From positions 1-64,000 of IMG/VR virus record IMGVR_UViG_3300005528_000048: a stretch of DNA of 64,000 nt; one strand, 5' to 3'. Source of the DNA: a virus. Below are positions 1 to 6,212 of this stretch, piece after piece. The notes beneath the pieces were generated by a model. It was not told where the DNA came from and did not search any database. It saw only the letters and a list, made by a program, of their open reading frames with translations. Every line of letters begins with the position of its first letter. Position 1 is the first letter of the stretch. The translations under genes were made by a program, and so were the position numbers.

Positions 1-12
1 ACAGGGGAAAAA

Positions 13-62
13 TTAGCGTGCCAGGTTCTTAGAAAAGATTTTTTTCTTTTTCGTTGACAAGG
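13..62. repeat. Imperfect ~50-bp direct repeat, copy A
   Basis: This stretch matches 1483-1532 closely. Both begin TTAGCGTGCCA, then an A-rich/AAAGATTTTTT block, a T-rich run and a TTGACA-containing end. Read on the minus strand, the left end resembles the mini-gene promoters further right (GGCACG followed by a pyrimidine-rich stretch ending TTTTCCCC), so copy A may be the upstream part of a promoter whose gene lies left of the window. The element flanks the mini-gene cluster together with copy B. Confidence 0.55.
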
Positions 63-104
63 CGCGAAAAACTCTCTCGCATGTTCTTAGGTGTGGAGCT
101 TAGG

Positions 105-181
105 GAAGATACCTAGGCCAAGGCCCTTGGGGTAGGTAAACCTCCTAGGAGCCTCACCTATCCCCCTAGGGAAACCCCCTA
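105..181. other. Non-coding palindrome cluster with three CCTAGG sites
   Basis: Three CCTAGG hexamers occur at 112, 144 and 165. The middle one sits in the perfect 10-bp palindrome CTCCTAGGAG (142-151). Around it, GGGGTAGGT (129-137) can pair with ACCTATCCCC (156-165). The stretch is GC-richer than most of the window and lies just downstream of the last mini-gene on the minus strand. It could be a transcription end, an RNA structure or a protein-binding site; the sequence does not decide. There is no good U-tract for a classical terminator. Confidence 0.5.
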
Positions 182-331
182 GAGCAAGTCGCGCTCATCC
201 CTAGTCCATCGCTGTAGCCACTGCTCGTCTGTTTCCTGCGCTTGGATAGCTTCTTCTCGTAGGGCATCCAAGTGTTCGTTGTATTCGCTGGCTAGGGCGT
301 GCATCTCTTCGGCAGTAGGTGTGAATTGCAT
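179..331 (-). CDS. Small hypothetical protein (50 aa), last gene of the mini-gene array
   Basis: ATG at 331, stop TAG at 179-181. The product begins MQFTPTAEEMHALASEYNEH and is acidic, rich in Glu, Gln, Trp and Arg and predicted mostly helical. It starts 17 bp after the stop of the 349-567 gene and has no promoter of its own; the spacer is a (GT)7 run on the plus strand. It is therefore probably co-transcribed with that gene. I recognise no family. Support comes from position, spacing and an uninterrupted frame like its neighbours. Confidence 0.5.
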   Translation of the reverse strand: MQFTPTAEEMHALASEYNEHLDALREEAIQAQETDEQWLQRWTRDERDLL

Positions 332-348
332 GGTGTGTGTGTGTGTGG

Positions 349-567
349 TTAGCGATTGGCGGCAAGCTTGGCAAGCGTGGCAGAGTTAAGGGGCGCAACG
401 CCTACACGCTCAGGGCATCCAAGAGAAACCCAAGTCTCTACATCTTGCGCCGTCATTGTTGCGTAGGGCGAGAAGTCGCACTCGACTTCTTTGCCGTTGG
501 CAAGGGTGACAAAGTGATAAAGGCGGTTGCCTTCTTCTGTGCGGTCTATTTCAGTTCTGTATTGCAT
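349..567 (-). CDS. Small hypothetical early protein (72 aa)
   Basis: I place the start at the ATG at 567 rather than further upstream, because a promoter-like pair (TTGCGC, 16 bp, TACTAT) ends 9 nt before this ATG. An upstream start would lie inside the promoter. The product begins MQYRTEIDRTEEGNRLYHFV and contains a segment 'LANGKEVECDF' that looks like a small beta-sheet domain, followed by an Ala/Leu-rich end. No family recognised. Such tiny early genes in phages often encode host-takeover proteins, but that is only inference from position. Confidence 0.6.
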   Translation of the reverse strand: MQYRTEIDRTEEGNRLYHFVTLANGKEVECDFSPYATMTAQDVETWVSLGCPERVGVAPLNSATLAKLAANR

Positions 568-576
568 GGTAGTGGT

Positions 577-604
577 ATAGTAAAGAGATTGAAGGTGAGC
601 GCAA
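577..604 (-). promoter_or_regulatory. Sigma70-like early promoter for the 349-567 gene
   Basis: On the minus strand: -35 TTGCGC (599-604), 16-bp spacer, -10 TACTAT (577-582), then 9 nt to the ATG at 567. Transcription starting 6-7 nt after the -10 gives almost no 5' leader. The -35 overlaps the region just after the stop of the 608-769 gene. Confidence 0.6.
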
Positions 605-607
605 GAG

Positions 608-769
608 TTATTTTGTCCAATCGCTTGCGATGTTGTAGATGTAGCTTTTGCTCTTGCTTGTGTGTGTGTTAACGATTTTGCCATCGAGCACAAGATTCAA
701 AGTCCAGTATTCGTGACGAGTGTTGGCAAGGCGATGGCCGATGACTACTGTTTTCGTTTGTTTTTCCAT
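608..769 (-). CDS. Small hypothetical early protein (53 aa)
   Basis: Start at the ATG at 769, chosen because the promoter-like pair at 776-803 ends 6 nt upstream. The product begins MEKQTKTVVIGHRLANTRHE and reads as a short beta-rich protein with aromatic residues (YWTLNLVLDGKIV) and a Ser/Lys-rich tail. Its stop (608-610) is followed after only 3 nt by the -35 of the next gene's promoter. No family recognised. Confidence 0.6.
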   Translation of the reverse strand: MEKQTKTVVIGHRLANTRHEYWTLNLVLDGKIVNTHTSKSKSYIYNIASDWTK

Positions 770-775
770 AGGGAT

Positions 776-803
776 ATAGTAGAGAGATGAGAGAGAAACG
801 CAA
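776..803 (-). promoter_or_regulatory. Sigma70-like early promoter for the 608-769 gene
   Basis: On the minus strand: -35 TTGCGT (798-803), 16-bp spacer, -10 TACTAT (776-781), 6 nt to the ATG at 769. This is the same layout as the neighbouring mini-gene promoters, implying a leaderless transcript. Confidence 0.6.
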
Positions 804-806
804 GAA

Positions 807-929
807 TTATTTTGTGATTTTAGGGAGCCACTTGTGAACGTAGGCAAGCCATGCCTCACGGCTTGGGAAGAAGCGCACGGGCCAAAGTTTTTCGGCCATT
901 TCAAGAAGGGGGGCAGGGATCGTTTCCAT
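807..929 (-). CDS. Very small hypothetical early protein (40 aa)
   Basis: ATG at 929, stop TAA at 807-809. The product begins METIPAPLLEMAEKLWPVRF and ends in Lys (PKITK). It is short, with several Trp residues and an amphipathic look. It is supported by a promoter pair whose -10 ends 6 nt before the ATG and is nearly identical in sequence to that of the 977-1153 gene. No family recognised. Confidence 0.55.
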   Translation of the reverse strand: METIPAPLLEMAEKLWPVRFFPSREAWLAYVHKWLPKITK

Positions 930-935
930 GTTGAG

Positions 936-963
936 AGTATAGGGGAAAAGGTTAAACGTGCAA
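936..963 (-). promoter_or_regulatory. Sigma70-like early promoter for the 807-929 gene
   Basis: On the minus strand: -35 TTGCAC (958-963), 16-bp spacer, -10 TATACT (936-941), 6 nt to the ATG at 929. The spacer (GTTTAACCTTTTCCCC) is identical to that of the 1160-1187 promoter, so the two promoters are recent duplicates. Confidence 0.7.
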
Positions 964-976
964 GGGTTTTTTTTCG

Positions 977-1153
977 TTAAAATGCAGCTTCGACTTCTGC
1001 CAAGGCTTCTGCCACTTCGCGCAAGCGGTAAGCGACGAAGTCACGCGCCCCATCTTGCAAGGGTTGCGCCATGAGGGTTTCCAAGTTTTCCTTCTTGGCG
1101 GTCAGCAGCATCTTGCATTCGATGAGAGTGGAGAGAGAGATTTTGTTTTCCAT
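977..1153 (-). CDS. Small hypothetical early protein (58 aa), MENKI family copy 1
   Basis: ATG at 1153, stop TAA at 977-979. The product begins MENKISLSTLIECKMLLTAK and is predicted all-helical, acidic and Ala/Glu-rich at the end (EVAEALAEVEAAF). Its first eight residues match those of the 1199-1405 product (MENKI[SN]LS), which suggests duplication of gene plus promoter. The start is fixed by the promoter at 1160-1187, which ends 6 nt upstream. No known family. Confidence 0.6.
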   Translation of the reverse strand: MENKISLSTLIECKMLLTAKKENLETLMAQPLQDGARDFVAYRLREVAEALAEVEAAF

Positions 1154-1159
1154 AGTGAG

Positions 1160-1187
1160 AGTATAGGGGAAAAGGTTAAACGTGCAA
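1160..1187 (-). promoter_or_regulatory. Sigma70-like early promoter for the 977-1153 gene
   Basis: On the minus strand: -35 TTGCAC (1182-1187), 16-bp spacer, -10 TATACT (1160-1165), 6 nt to the ATG at 1153. Spacer sequence is identical to that of the promoter at 936-963. Confidence 0.7.
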
Positions 1188-1198
1188 GCGATTTTGTT

Positions 1199-1405
1199 TT
1201 ATTTCGCCATCTTTTTCAGGATGGCGGAAAAGGCAGCGTATTCGTTGCGATAGTATTCTTCGCTATCGTAACCTTTTTCTTCTGCCCATTGAGCAGCACC
1301 GTCCAGTTCTTCCATCTTGGATTCGATGGCTTGGCGAACTTTGACCCACTCAAGAACGGTGAGCGTTTGGGCTTCAGTGGCGGAGAGATTGATTTTGTTT
1401 TCCAT
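1199..1405 (-). CDS. Small hypothetical early protein (68 aa), MENKI family copy 2
   Basis: The frame is open to 1570, but I place the start at the ATG at 1405: a promoter pair ends 6 nt upstream and the product then begins MENKINLSATEAQTLTVLEW, matching its neighbour's MENKISLS. The protein is acidic and helical, with Trp and Tyr residues (AAQWAEEKGYDSEEYY) and a basic end (KKMAK). No family recognised. It may be a paralogue of the 977-1153 product beyond the N-terminus, but similarity there is weak. Confidence 0.6.
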   Translation of the reverse strand: MENKINLSATEAQTLTVLEWVKVRQAIESKMEELDGAAQWAEEKGYDSEEYYRNEYAAFSAILKKMAK

Positions 1406-1411
1406 GTTGAG

Positions 1412-1439
1412 AGGATACATGATTCCACAGCCTTTGCAA
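1412..1439 (-). promoter_or_regulatory. Sigma70-like early promoter for the 1199-1405 gene
   Basis: On the minus strand: -35 TTGCAA (1434-1439), 16-bp spacer, -10 TATCCT (1412-1417), then CTCAAC and the ATG at 1405. The -10 is weaker than in its siblings, but spacing and flank are the same. Confidence 0.55.
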
Positions 1440-1767
1440 GCGTAGCGTGCGTTTTTTTTTCGTTTTTTTAGCGGGGTATTTTTTAGCGTGCCAAGTTTGG
1501 AAAAAAGATTTTTTATTTTTCGCTTGACAGGGTTGACCCTACCCCATTTCCAGGAAAGTTTGGGTGCCAAGGTTTGCCAGGACCCAGGGGGGTGGGTTTT
1601 TTCAATCTATCCTTCAATTTTCATCAACCCACTATGGTTTGTATATTCCTCTAGTGTTTCTATTAGTGTTTCTTCTTCTCTTACTCATCTCTACCCTGCC
1701 CCCACCCCATTATCAAAAAACTCGGACCCAAGAGAGAAAAACCTCTCTATTAAAACTAGAAAAAAAA
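1440..1767. other. Non-coding stretch with repeat copy B and homopolymer runs
   Basis: I see no convincing gene here. It holds long T runs near 1452-1470, repeat copy B (1483-1532), short G runs near 1585 and a pyrimidine-rich, AT-rich part toward 1740. A weak hairpin, GAGAG/CTCTC with an A-rich loop, lies near 1733-1753 downstream of the deaminase gene on the minus strand and might end that transcript, but its stem is only 5 bp. Open frames crossing this stretch have low-complexity, implausible translations. Confidence 0.5.
1483..1532. repeat. Imperfect ~50-bp direct repeat, copy B
   Basis: Partner of 13-62: TTAGCGTGCCA, an A-rich block, AAAGATTTTTT, a T-rich stretch and CTTGACAGG. Differences are scattered substitutions and a 1-2 bp length change. 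It lies upstream of the first mini-gene, as copy A lies at the far end of the array. Confidence 0.55.
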
Positions 1768-2175
1768 TCAACCCAGCTTTTCAAAAAACCCTTTTTCAGA
1801 AGAGTAGAAGAATTTCTTGAATCCAGTTTGGCGCAAAACTCTCTCACAGTTGGGGCAAGGCTTTGCCAAAGCGAGTTTGTTGTTGCCATCTATGCGCACA
1901 TTCACAAAAGAGAGGCGGCTCAAGTCTTCCTCGCCCAATTTTAAAATGGCGCTAATCTCCGAGTGCAAGCAAGGCTGGTATTTTTCAGGGTTGGTTTTGT
2001 AACCAATGTATTTTCCCACTTTGTGATATGGATGATGCTTGCGATAGTCATTGTAGCCAATGCTAACCAAGCGTTTCTTGTCAAAAATAAAAGTGGCATG
2101 AAAGCTGCGGCCATTTTGTTTTTTGGGCTTTAGCCCTTTGGTTATTTCCACGCATTTTTCTAAAGTTTTCTTCAT
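1768..2175 (-). CDS. Cytidine/deoxycytidylate deaminase-like protein (135 aa)
   Basis: A zinc-dependent deaminase of the CDA/dCMP deaminase fold. The active-site signature is visible as HSE in 'CLHSEISAIL' (zinc His plus catalytic Glu) and PCPNC in 'KPCPNCERVL' (two zinc Cys). The N-terminal half has 'FDKKRLVSIGYNDY', a typical strand pair of the fold. The likely role is dCMP to dUMP conversion in nucleotide supply, fitting the dUTPase, dNMP kinase and RNR elsewhere in the window, but free cytidine, RNA or DNA as substrate cannot be excluded. It is divergent from the 2209 gene with only 33 bp between start codons. A TTGACC/TAATTT pair with 16-bp spacing ends 6 nt before its ATG, as in the mini-genes. 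Confidence 0.8.
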   Translation of the reverse strand: MKKTLEKCVEITKGLKPKKQNGRSFHATFIFDKKRLVSIGYNDYRKHHPYHKVGKYIGYKTNPEKYQPCLHSEISAILKLGEEDLSRLSFVNVRIDGNNKLALAKPCPNCERVLRQTGFKKFFYSSEKGFFEKLG

Positions 2176-2177
2176 TG

Positions 2178-2186
2178 GTGTAAATT
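2178..2186 (+). promoter_or_regulatory. AGTGTAA-type element upstream of the 2209 gene (weak)
   Basis: GTGTAA at 2178-2183, preceded by G instead of A. The start codon is 25 nt downstream, further than the 8-12 nt seen at most other copies. Another copy at 37445-37450 shows the same longer spacing. Confidence 0.35.
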
Positions 2187-2209
2187 AACATAATACAAGA
2201 AAAGGTCAA
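2182..2209 (-). promoter_or_regulatory. Sigma70-like promoter of the deaminase gene
   Basis: On the minus strand: -35 TTGACC (2204-2209), 16-bp spacer, weak -10 TAATTT (2182-2187), 6 nt to the ATG at 2175. The geometry equals that of the mini-gene promoters. It overlaps the leader of the divergent 2209 gene. Confidence 0.45.
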
Positions 2210-3117
2210 TGTCAAAATTCATTAAATACACTAATGTTCCTGTTTTCGCGAATTTTAGCACCGCAAACCAAGCTCCGCTAACAGGAGGCGCTGGTGCTGA
2301 TTTGATGGCGGCAAACGAAGTGAGCATAAATTTTGACACATCCCTAGAGCCGCGAAAATACTTGGGCAAAACTCCCATCAGCAACGACTACTCACCAACC
2401 GCGCCACTAGCTGCCAAACTTTCTTTTTCTTGGTTTCCCATGATTGGGGAGAACGCGAATTCTCGCAGCATTTCTCAAACAGGAGTGTTAGCTCTCACAG
2501 GAGAGTTTGAAACTGGACATCAGATCAGAGTGGGCAATTTCTTGTTCAAAGATTGTCACCTTAATTCTTATTCGATTCAAATCACCCCCTATCAGCCAAT
2601 TGTTTTTAGCGCGGACTTTAACAGCTACGATGTGGACACAATTGAGGGCCAAACTTTCACTGGTATGGCAAATGCGCCAAGTCTTTTAAAAGAAGCTGGC
2701 ACAGGAGCTTACTTTGATTCTTTGCACGCTTTGGCAGTTGGCATCACAGGCAACCTAGAACCTTTGCCTCAAAGCAAAAAGAGCGCTCAGATTGGTGTTT
2801 CCTGCTCTCGCACTCCAGTTTATACAATTGGTTACAAAACACCAGAAAGAGTTCTTTTGAACAGCGTTGAGCGCACAGTGACCATTGAGGGCGAAAACGT
2901 GGGGCAAATCATTGACTTTAATGGCAGCGGCGATGGTTCTTTTGTGAGTTTTAGATTTTCTCCTTTTAGATACTTTATCACTGGAACTTCTTTCAATCCT
3001 CGCGAGGATTACAAACTGGCAATTGATGTGAGCGGCAAAATCACTAGCCAATCTTTAACCCAGCAGCAAGGAAATTCTTTAAACGGTTCAGTTACCATCA
3101 GAGAAAACATTTATTAA
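2209..3117 (+). CDS. Tail-tube-like structural protein, paralogue 1 (302 aa)
   Basis: A Thr/Ser/Asn-rich, beta-strand-dominated protein of virion type. It shares a recognisable pattern with the proteins at 15917-17062, 28185-28988 and 31243-32946: an N-terminal strand set, a segment 'LNSYSIQITPYQPIVFSADF' with counterparts '(L)xxYxxxxxxxxxP' in the others, a central 'SCSRTPVYTIG' matching 'RxxxYxLG'-like stretches, and an Asn/Ser-rich C-terminus. By comparison with tail tube and distal tail proteins these are probably beta-sandwich tube or tube-cap subunits. It stands alone in front of PhoH, far from the other tail genes. Role inferred; not confirmed by a named family. Confidence 0.55.
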   Translation: MSKFIKYTNVPVFANFSTANQAPLTGGAGADLMAANEVSINFDTSLEPRKYLGKTPISNDYSPTAPLAAKLSFSWFPMIGENANSRSISQTGVLALTGEFETGHQIRVGNFLFKDCHLNSYSIQITPYQPIVFSADFNSYDVDTIEGQTFTGMANAPSLLKEAGTGAYFDSLHALAVGITGNLEPLPQSKKSAQIGVSCSRTPVYTIGYKTPERVLLNSVERTVTIEGENVGQIIDFNGSGDGSFVSFRFSPFRYFITGTSFNPREDYKLAIDVSGKITSQSLTQQQGNSLNGSVTIRENIY

Positions 3118-3127
3118 AGTGTAATAT
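3117..3127 (+). promoter_or_regulatory. AGTGTAAT element (putative late promoter) before phoH
   Basis: AAGTGTAATAT directly after the stop of the 2209 gene; the ATG of the next gene is at 3135, 7 nt after the element. No TTGACA-like hexamer is present 15-18 bp upstream. The short distance predicts a nearly leaderless mRNA. Confidence 0.55.
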
Positions 3128-3134
3128 CTCTTGA

Positions 3135-3857
3135 ATGGCCAAATCCAAAAAGTCTTCTGAGGGTTCTCTCGAAATCGGTTCGATGGAACGTAAAATTGAG
3201 TTCAAGCAGCGCAAATTCAAATTTTCCGAAAAACAAAAACAACTGCTCGACATTTGTTTAAACCCCGAAACAAAAATAGTTTTTATAGCGGGTCCAGCAG
3301 GCAGCGCGAAAACTTACATGAGCGTTTATTCTGCTTTGAATCTGTTGGCAGCAAACAAAGATTGGGACTTGACATACATTCGCAGCATTGCTGAGAGCGG
3401 CGACAAAGGCTTGGGCAGTTTGCCAGGCACTGTGGACGAGAAGTTCATGCCCTTTCTCTTGCCTCTTGAGGACAAAATGGATGAAATCATCACTGCGCCA
3501 ACAATGGTGTCTCTGCGCAAAGATGGCGTGATCAATGCCATGCCAGTAAACTTTGTGCGCGGCTCAAGCTGGCAAAATAAAATTGTTGTTTGCGACGAGT
3601 GCCAAAACTTTTCTAAAAAGGAACTTGTAACGCTTTTAACTCGCGTTGGCGAGAATGCCAAGATTTTCTTGTCTGGCGACTTGATGCAGAGCGACATTCG
3701 CAACAGTGGATTCTCTCAGTTCTTGGAATGTTTCGATAACGATGAAAGTCGAGCGCAAGGCATTCACGTTTTCAAGTTTGACAAGACTGACATTTTCCGC
3801 AGTGAAATCCTCAAATTCATCATCGAAAAAATTGAAAACATGGATAAAAAAGTGTAA
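3135..3857 (+). CDS. phoH: PhoH-like ATPase (240 aa)
   Basis: A P-loop NTPase of the PhoH family, common in large aquatic phages; its role in infection is unsettled. The Walker A motif is GPAGSAKT (about residues 55-62) and a Walker B-type segment is 'KIVVCDECQNF'; the family-typical 'SGDLMQSDIRNSG' follows. Length is close to the core PhoH domain without the PIN domain of PhoH2 proteins. It begins 7 nt after an AGTGTAATAT element and ends in GTG TAA, which itself forms the element for the next gene. It probably leads a unit running into the packaging genes. Confidence 0.88.
   Translation: MAKSKKSSEGSLEIGSMERKIEFKQRKFKFSEKQKQLLDICLNPETKIVFIAGPAGSAKTYMSVYSALNLLAANKDWDLTYIRSIAESGDKGLGSLPGTVDEKFMPFLLPLEDKMDEIITAPTMVSLRKDGVINAMPVNFVRGSSWQNKIVVCDECQNFSKKELVTLLTRVGENAKIFLSGDLMQSDIRNSGFSQFLECFDNDESRAQGIHVFKFDKTDIFRSEILKFIIEKIENMDKKV
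3850..3857 (+). promoter_or_regulatory. AGTGTAA element before the 3866 gene
   Basis: AAGTGTAA overlaps the last codons of phoH (Lys-Val-stop) and ends 8 nt before the ATG at 3866. A weak TTGAAA lies 17 bp upstream (3832-3837), so an ordinary sigma70 reading is also possible here. Confidence 0.45.
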
Positions 3858-3865
3858 CTTAGTAT

Positions 3866-4144
3866 ATGTCTGAAAAAGCATCTCTGAGTAAAGTCAGCCT
3901 CAATTGGTTCGAAGCAATTAAAAGCGTTGTGCTTGTTGTTGTTGGCGTGCTTGTTTTATGGCTAAACAGCAACTATGCTGCTGTGGCAGATTTAAAAGTT
4001 CTTGATAATAGAGTCGTAGAAGTCGAGTCCAAAACAAAAATACTTGACCAAAAAATGCAATCAATAGTTGAATTGATTAATACTAAACTTGAATATATAA
4101 AGCGAGACACTGACGAAATTAAAAAAGAATTAAAATCAAAATAA
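3866..4144 (+). CDS. Small membrane protein with coiled coil (92 aa)
   Basis: One clear transmembrane segment (about residues 18-36, 'SVVLVVVGVLVLWL') is followed by a heptad-like charged helix to the Lys-rich end (residues 42-92). The layout resembles small phage lysis-related proteins such as XhlA-type holin partners, but there is no endolysin or second holin beside it, so a lysis role is only a guess. It ends 1 bp before the next start region (ATG at 4146). Confidence 0.6.
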   Translation: MSEKASLSKVSLNWFEAIKSVVLVVVGVLVLWLNSNYAAVADLKVLDNRVVEVESKTKILDQKMQSIVELINTKLEYIKRDTDEIKKELKSK

Positions 4145-4145
4145 C

Positions 4146-4490
4146 ATGGCTCTTTCATTCTGTACCAACTGTGGCAATAAGATGACTTACTCAGTCTCTC
4201 CGCCAAACTTTTGCGGAAAATGCGGTACAAAACTAAACGCCACTGTATCAGCCAAGGTTAACGCGCCAAGCAGAGGAAGAGAAGAGAGTTTTGAAGACGA
4301 TGAAGACTCAGAAGAGTTTTCTAATGTTTCTGAAATTCCAAACTTGTCGTCCTTGGCTTATGAGATTGAAAACGATTCTGGCAATCGTAGCTATCAACTA
4401 GGCGAACTATTTGGCCAACCCAAAACATTCTCTAAAAGAAATCGTCCAATGTCTTTAGACGAACTTAAAGACAAACATGCCAAGACGTAA
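4146..4490 (+). CDS. Zinc-ribbon protein (114 aa)
   Basis: The N-terminus holds two CxxC knuckles, 'FCTNCGNK' and 'FCGKCGTK', forming a short zinc ribbon within the first 30 residues. A Glu/Asp-rich disordered linker and a C-terminal helix region follow. The protein probably binds zinc and mediates protein or nucleic acid contact; no specific function is evident. It overlaps the downstream sigma-like gene by 14 bp, so the two are translated together and may act together in transcription. Confidence 0.7.
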   Translation: MALSFCTNCGNKMTYSVSPPNFCGKCGTKLNATVSAKVNAPSRGREESFEDDEDSEEFSNVSEIPNLSSLAYEIENDSGNRSYQLGELFGQPKTFSKRNRPMSLDELKDKHAKT

Positions 4491-5163
4491 AAAAATTCTT
4501 TTCGAGGAAAAACTACCCATCATTGAAGTTGAGATACGCAAGCGCCGAAACAAGTGGCAGCTTAATGTATTGAAGTGGATGTCTTTTGAAGACGTTGAGC
4601 AAATTATTAAATTGCACGTTTTTAAGAAGTGGCACATGTGGGATCAGAAAAAAGCTCTTGAGCCTTGGCTTTCGCGCATCATTTCCAATCAGATTCGTAA
4701 CCTGATTCGCAACAACTACACAAACTATGTGAAGCCTTGCATGAATTGCCCTCACAATTTGGGCGATGAGTTTTGTGCTTTGAACATTAGCGGAGTGCAA
4801 GACTCTTCTTGCGAAAAGTATGCAATTTGGACCAAAAGCAAGCGTCATGGCTACAACATCAAGCTGCCGCTTGAGCTTGAGAATCATTCTCGCGAAATCG
4901 AAGAGCTTTCGTTTGATCAATTGGACTTTTCACAATCAGTTCATCTGCTCAACCAAGAAATGAAAAAAATCTTGTCGGAAAACTATTACCGCGCTTATGA
5001 AATGCTTTTCTTTGAGAAGCTATCTGATGAAGAAGTTGCAAAGTTTCTTGGCTATCGCAGCAGCGAGAAAAACCGCAAGATTGGTTACAAGCAAATTAAA
5101 AATCTTAAAAAACTTTTCCGAGACAAGGCAATTGAAATCTTAAAAAACAAAGATATTCTATGA
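4477..5163 (+). CDS. Sigma factor-like protein with cysteine-rich insert (228 aa)
   Basis: Residues ~35-82 ('SFEDVEQIIKLHVFKKW', then 'LEPWLSRIISNQIRNLIRN') match the pattern of sigma region 2 helices in ECF-like factors. Residues ~175-225 ('LSDEEVAKFLGY', then basic helices) look like the region 4 helix-turn-helix. Between them lies C88-x2-C91-x8-C100-x11-C112, a likely zinc site not found in ordinary sigma factors. It would bind host RNA polymerase and direct it to phage promoters. It overlaps the next gene by 4 bp (ATGA). It could instead be a DNA-binding packaging or recombination factor; confidence in sigma ancestry is moderate. Confidence 0.6.
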   Translation: MPRRKKILFEEKLPIIEVEIRKRRNKWQLNVLKWMSFEDVEQIIKLHVFKKWHMWDQKKALEPWLSRIISNQIRNLIRNNYTNYVKPCMNCPHNLGDEFCALNISGVQDSSCEKYAIWTKSKRHGYNIKLPLELENHSREIEELSFDQLDFSQSVHLLNQEMKKILSENYYRAYEMLFFEKLSDEEVAKFLGYRSSEKNRKIGYKQIKNLKKLFRDKAIEILKNKDIL

Positions 5164-6212
5164 CCGAGCTAACAGAACAGCAAAAAGAATTCATTCGCGA
5201 AAACTATTTGCAAATCAATGACTTGAACGAACTCACCAAACAATGCTTTGGCGACCCTACTCTTGATGGTCGCAAAAAAGAGGGGCGTTTAGTTAGACAA
5301 TTTTTAATTGATAACAATTACTCTTTCTCAACAACTAAAAGAGAAAAAAGCGAAAGCATTGAACTCTCAGACTCGCAAAAAGAGTTTGCCCTTTTGCAGA
5401 GTCAAGCTGGCGTGTCAACTTTCCGCATTGCTGAACTCATTTTCCAAGATCGCGAAGTTAAAAAGCTTGGCATGGAACAAAGAGCAGTGCTTGACTACGT
5501 TAGGTCAGTGAATCCTGATCTTGTTGGCAATTCTGAGTCTGCTCTTCTCACTGAATACATTCCGCCCAAAGCTTTTAGTCGCGTTTTAAAAAAGGTGAAT
5601 GATGCCACAGGTTTGACGCTAGATGAGCATAAGCTGTCTCGCCAATACAAGGTTTGCATTGACAAACTCAGCATCAATCTTTCCAATTCTCGTTTTGTGA
5701 CAATCATGAATAATTACTTGTCGCAAAAAGACCGCACTCTTTTCGAGGAAGAGTTTATTCGTTTAACTTGGGACAAGCCAGACTTGTCTTCTGACGAATT
5801 GAATCTTTACATGAACGTGTGCAAAGAAATCATCAACTTGGAAGTGATTGGCAAGCACTTGAACAAACTGAATGATCAGTTTGATGAGATTGATGATCAA
5901 GAAGATATGACTGTTAGGCTGGCTGAAATTATCAAAGCAAAGTCGAGCGAATACCATCAGTGCGAAGGCCGCATTGAAAACCTCACGAAAAAGCTACAAG
6001 GTGATCGCGCCGAAAGAATGAAAAACAAATACAAAGAAAATGCATCAATTATTTCTTTGGTTCAGTTATTTCAAGACGAGGAAGAGCGTAAAAACATGGT
6101 AAAAATTGCAGAGATGCAAAAGAAAATGGTTAGCGAAGAAGCCAATAGACTAGAGAGCATGGGTGAATGGAAGTGCCGTGTTCTTGGTATTTCAAAAGAA
6201 GATGTCATTTAA
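5160..6212 (+). CDS. Hypothetical protein, possible small terminase-like factor (350 aa)
   Basis: A soluble, largely helical protein. The N-terminal ~70 residues ('LTEQQKEFIRENYLQI') look like a helix-turn-helix reading unit, the centre is helical, and residues ~225-345 form a coiled coil rich in Lys, Glu and Met. It lies in the operon sigma-like / this gene / nuclease / large terminase with 4-11 bp overlaps. A DNA-binding front and oligomerising coil just upstream of the large terminase suit a small terminase subunit, but no family motif proves it. Confidence 0.45.
   Translation: MTELTEQQKEFIRENYLQINDLNELTKQCFGDPTLDGRKKEGRLVRQFLIDNNYSFSTTKREKSESIELSDSQKEFALLQSQAGVSTFRIAELIFQDREVKKLGMEQRAVLDYVRSVNPDLVGNSESALLTEYIPPKAFSRVLKKVNDATGLTLDEHKLSRQYKVCIDKLSINLSNSRFVTIMNNYLSQKDRTLFEEEFIRLTWDKPDLSSDELNLYMNVCKEIINLEVIGKHLNKLNDQFDEIDDQEDMTVRLAEIIKAKSSEYHQCEGRIENLTKKLQGDRAERMKNKYKENASIISLVQLFQDEEERKNMVKIAEMQKKMVSEEANRLESMGEWKCRVLGISKEDVI

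Noticed and set aside
332-347. (GT)7 run as a phase-variation tract
   Set aside because: It lies between two genes and not inside a reading frame or between promoter boxes, so slippage would have little effect that can be argued from sequence.
201-398. 65-aa open frame on the minus strand near the left end
   Set aside because: It is out of frame with the 179-331 and 349-567 mini-genes, which have promoter or spacing support, and its product is Pro/His/Arg-rich and implausible.
1055-1471. 138-aa open frame on the plus strand
   Set aside because: It runs antisense to two mini-genes with promoters, has a Phe-rich product typical of a shadow of A/G-rich coding on the other strand, and has no RBS.
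1488-1820. 110-aa and 126-aa overlapping plus-strand frames
   Set aside because: Low-complexity Ser/Pro/Leu products in a stretch with homopolymer runs, reaching into the deaminase gene on the other strand. No promoter or RBS.
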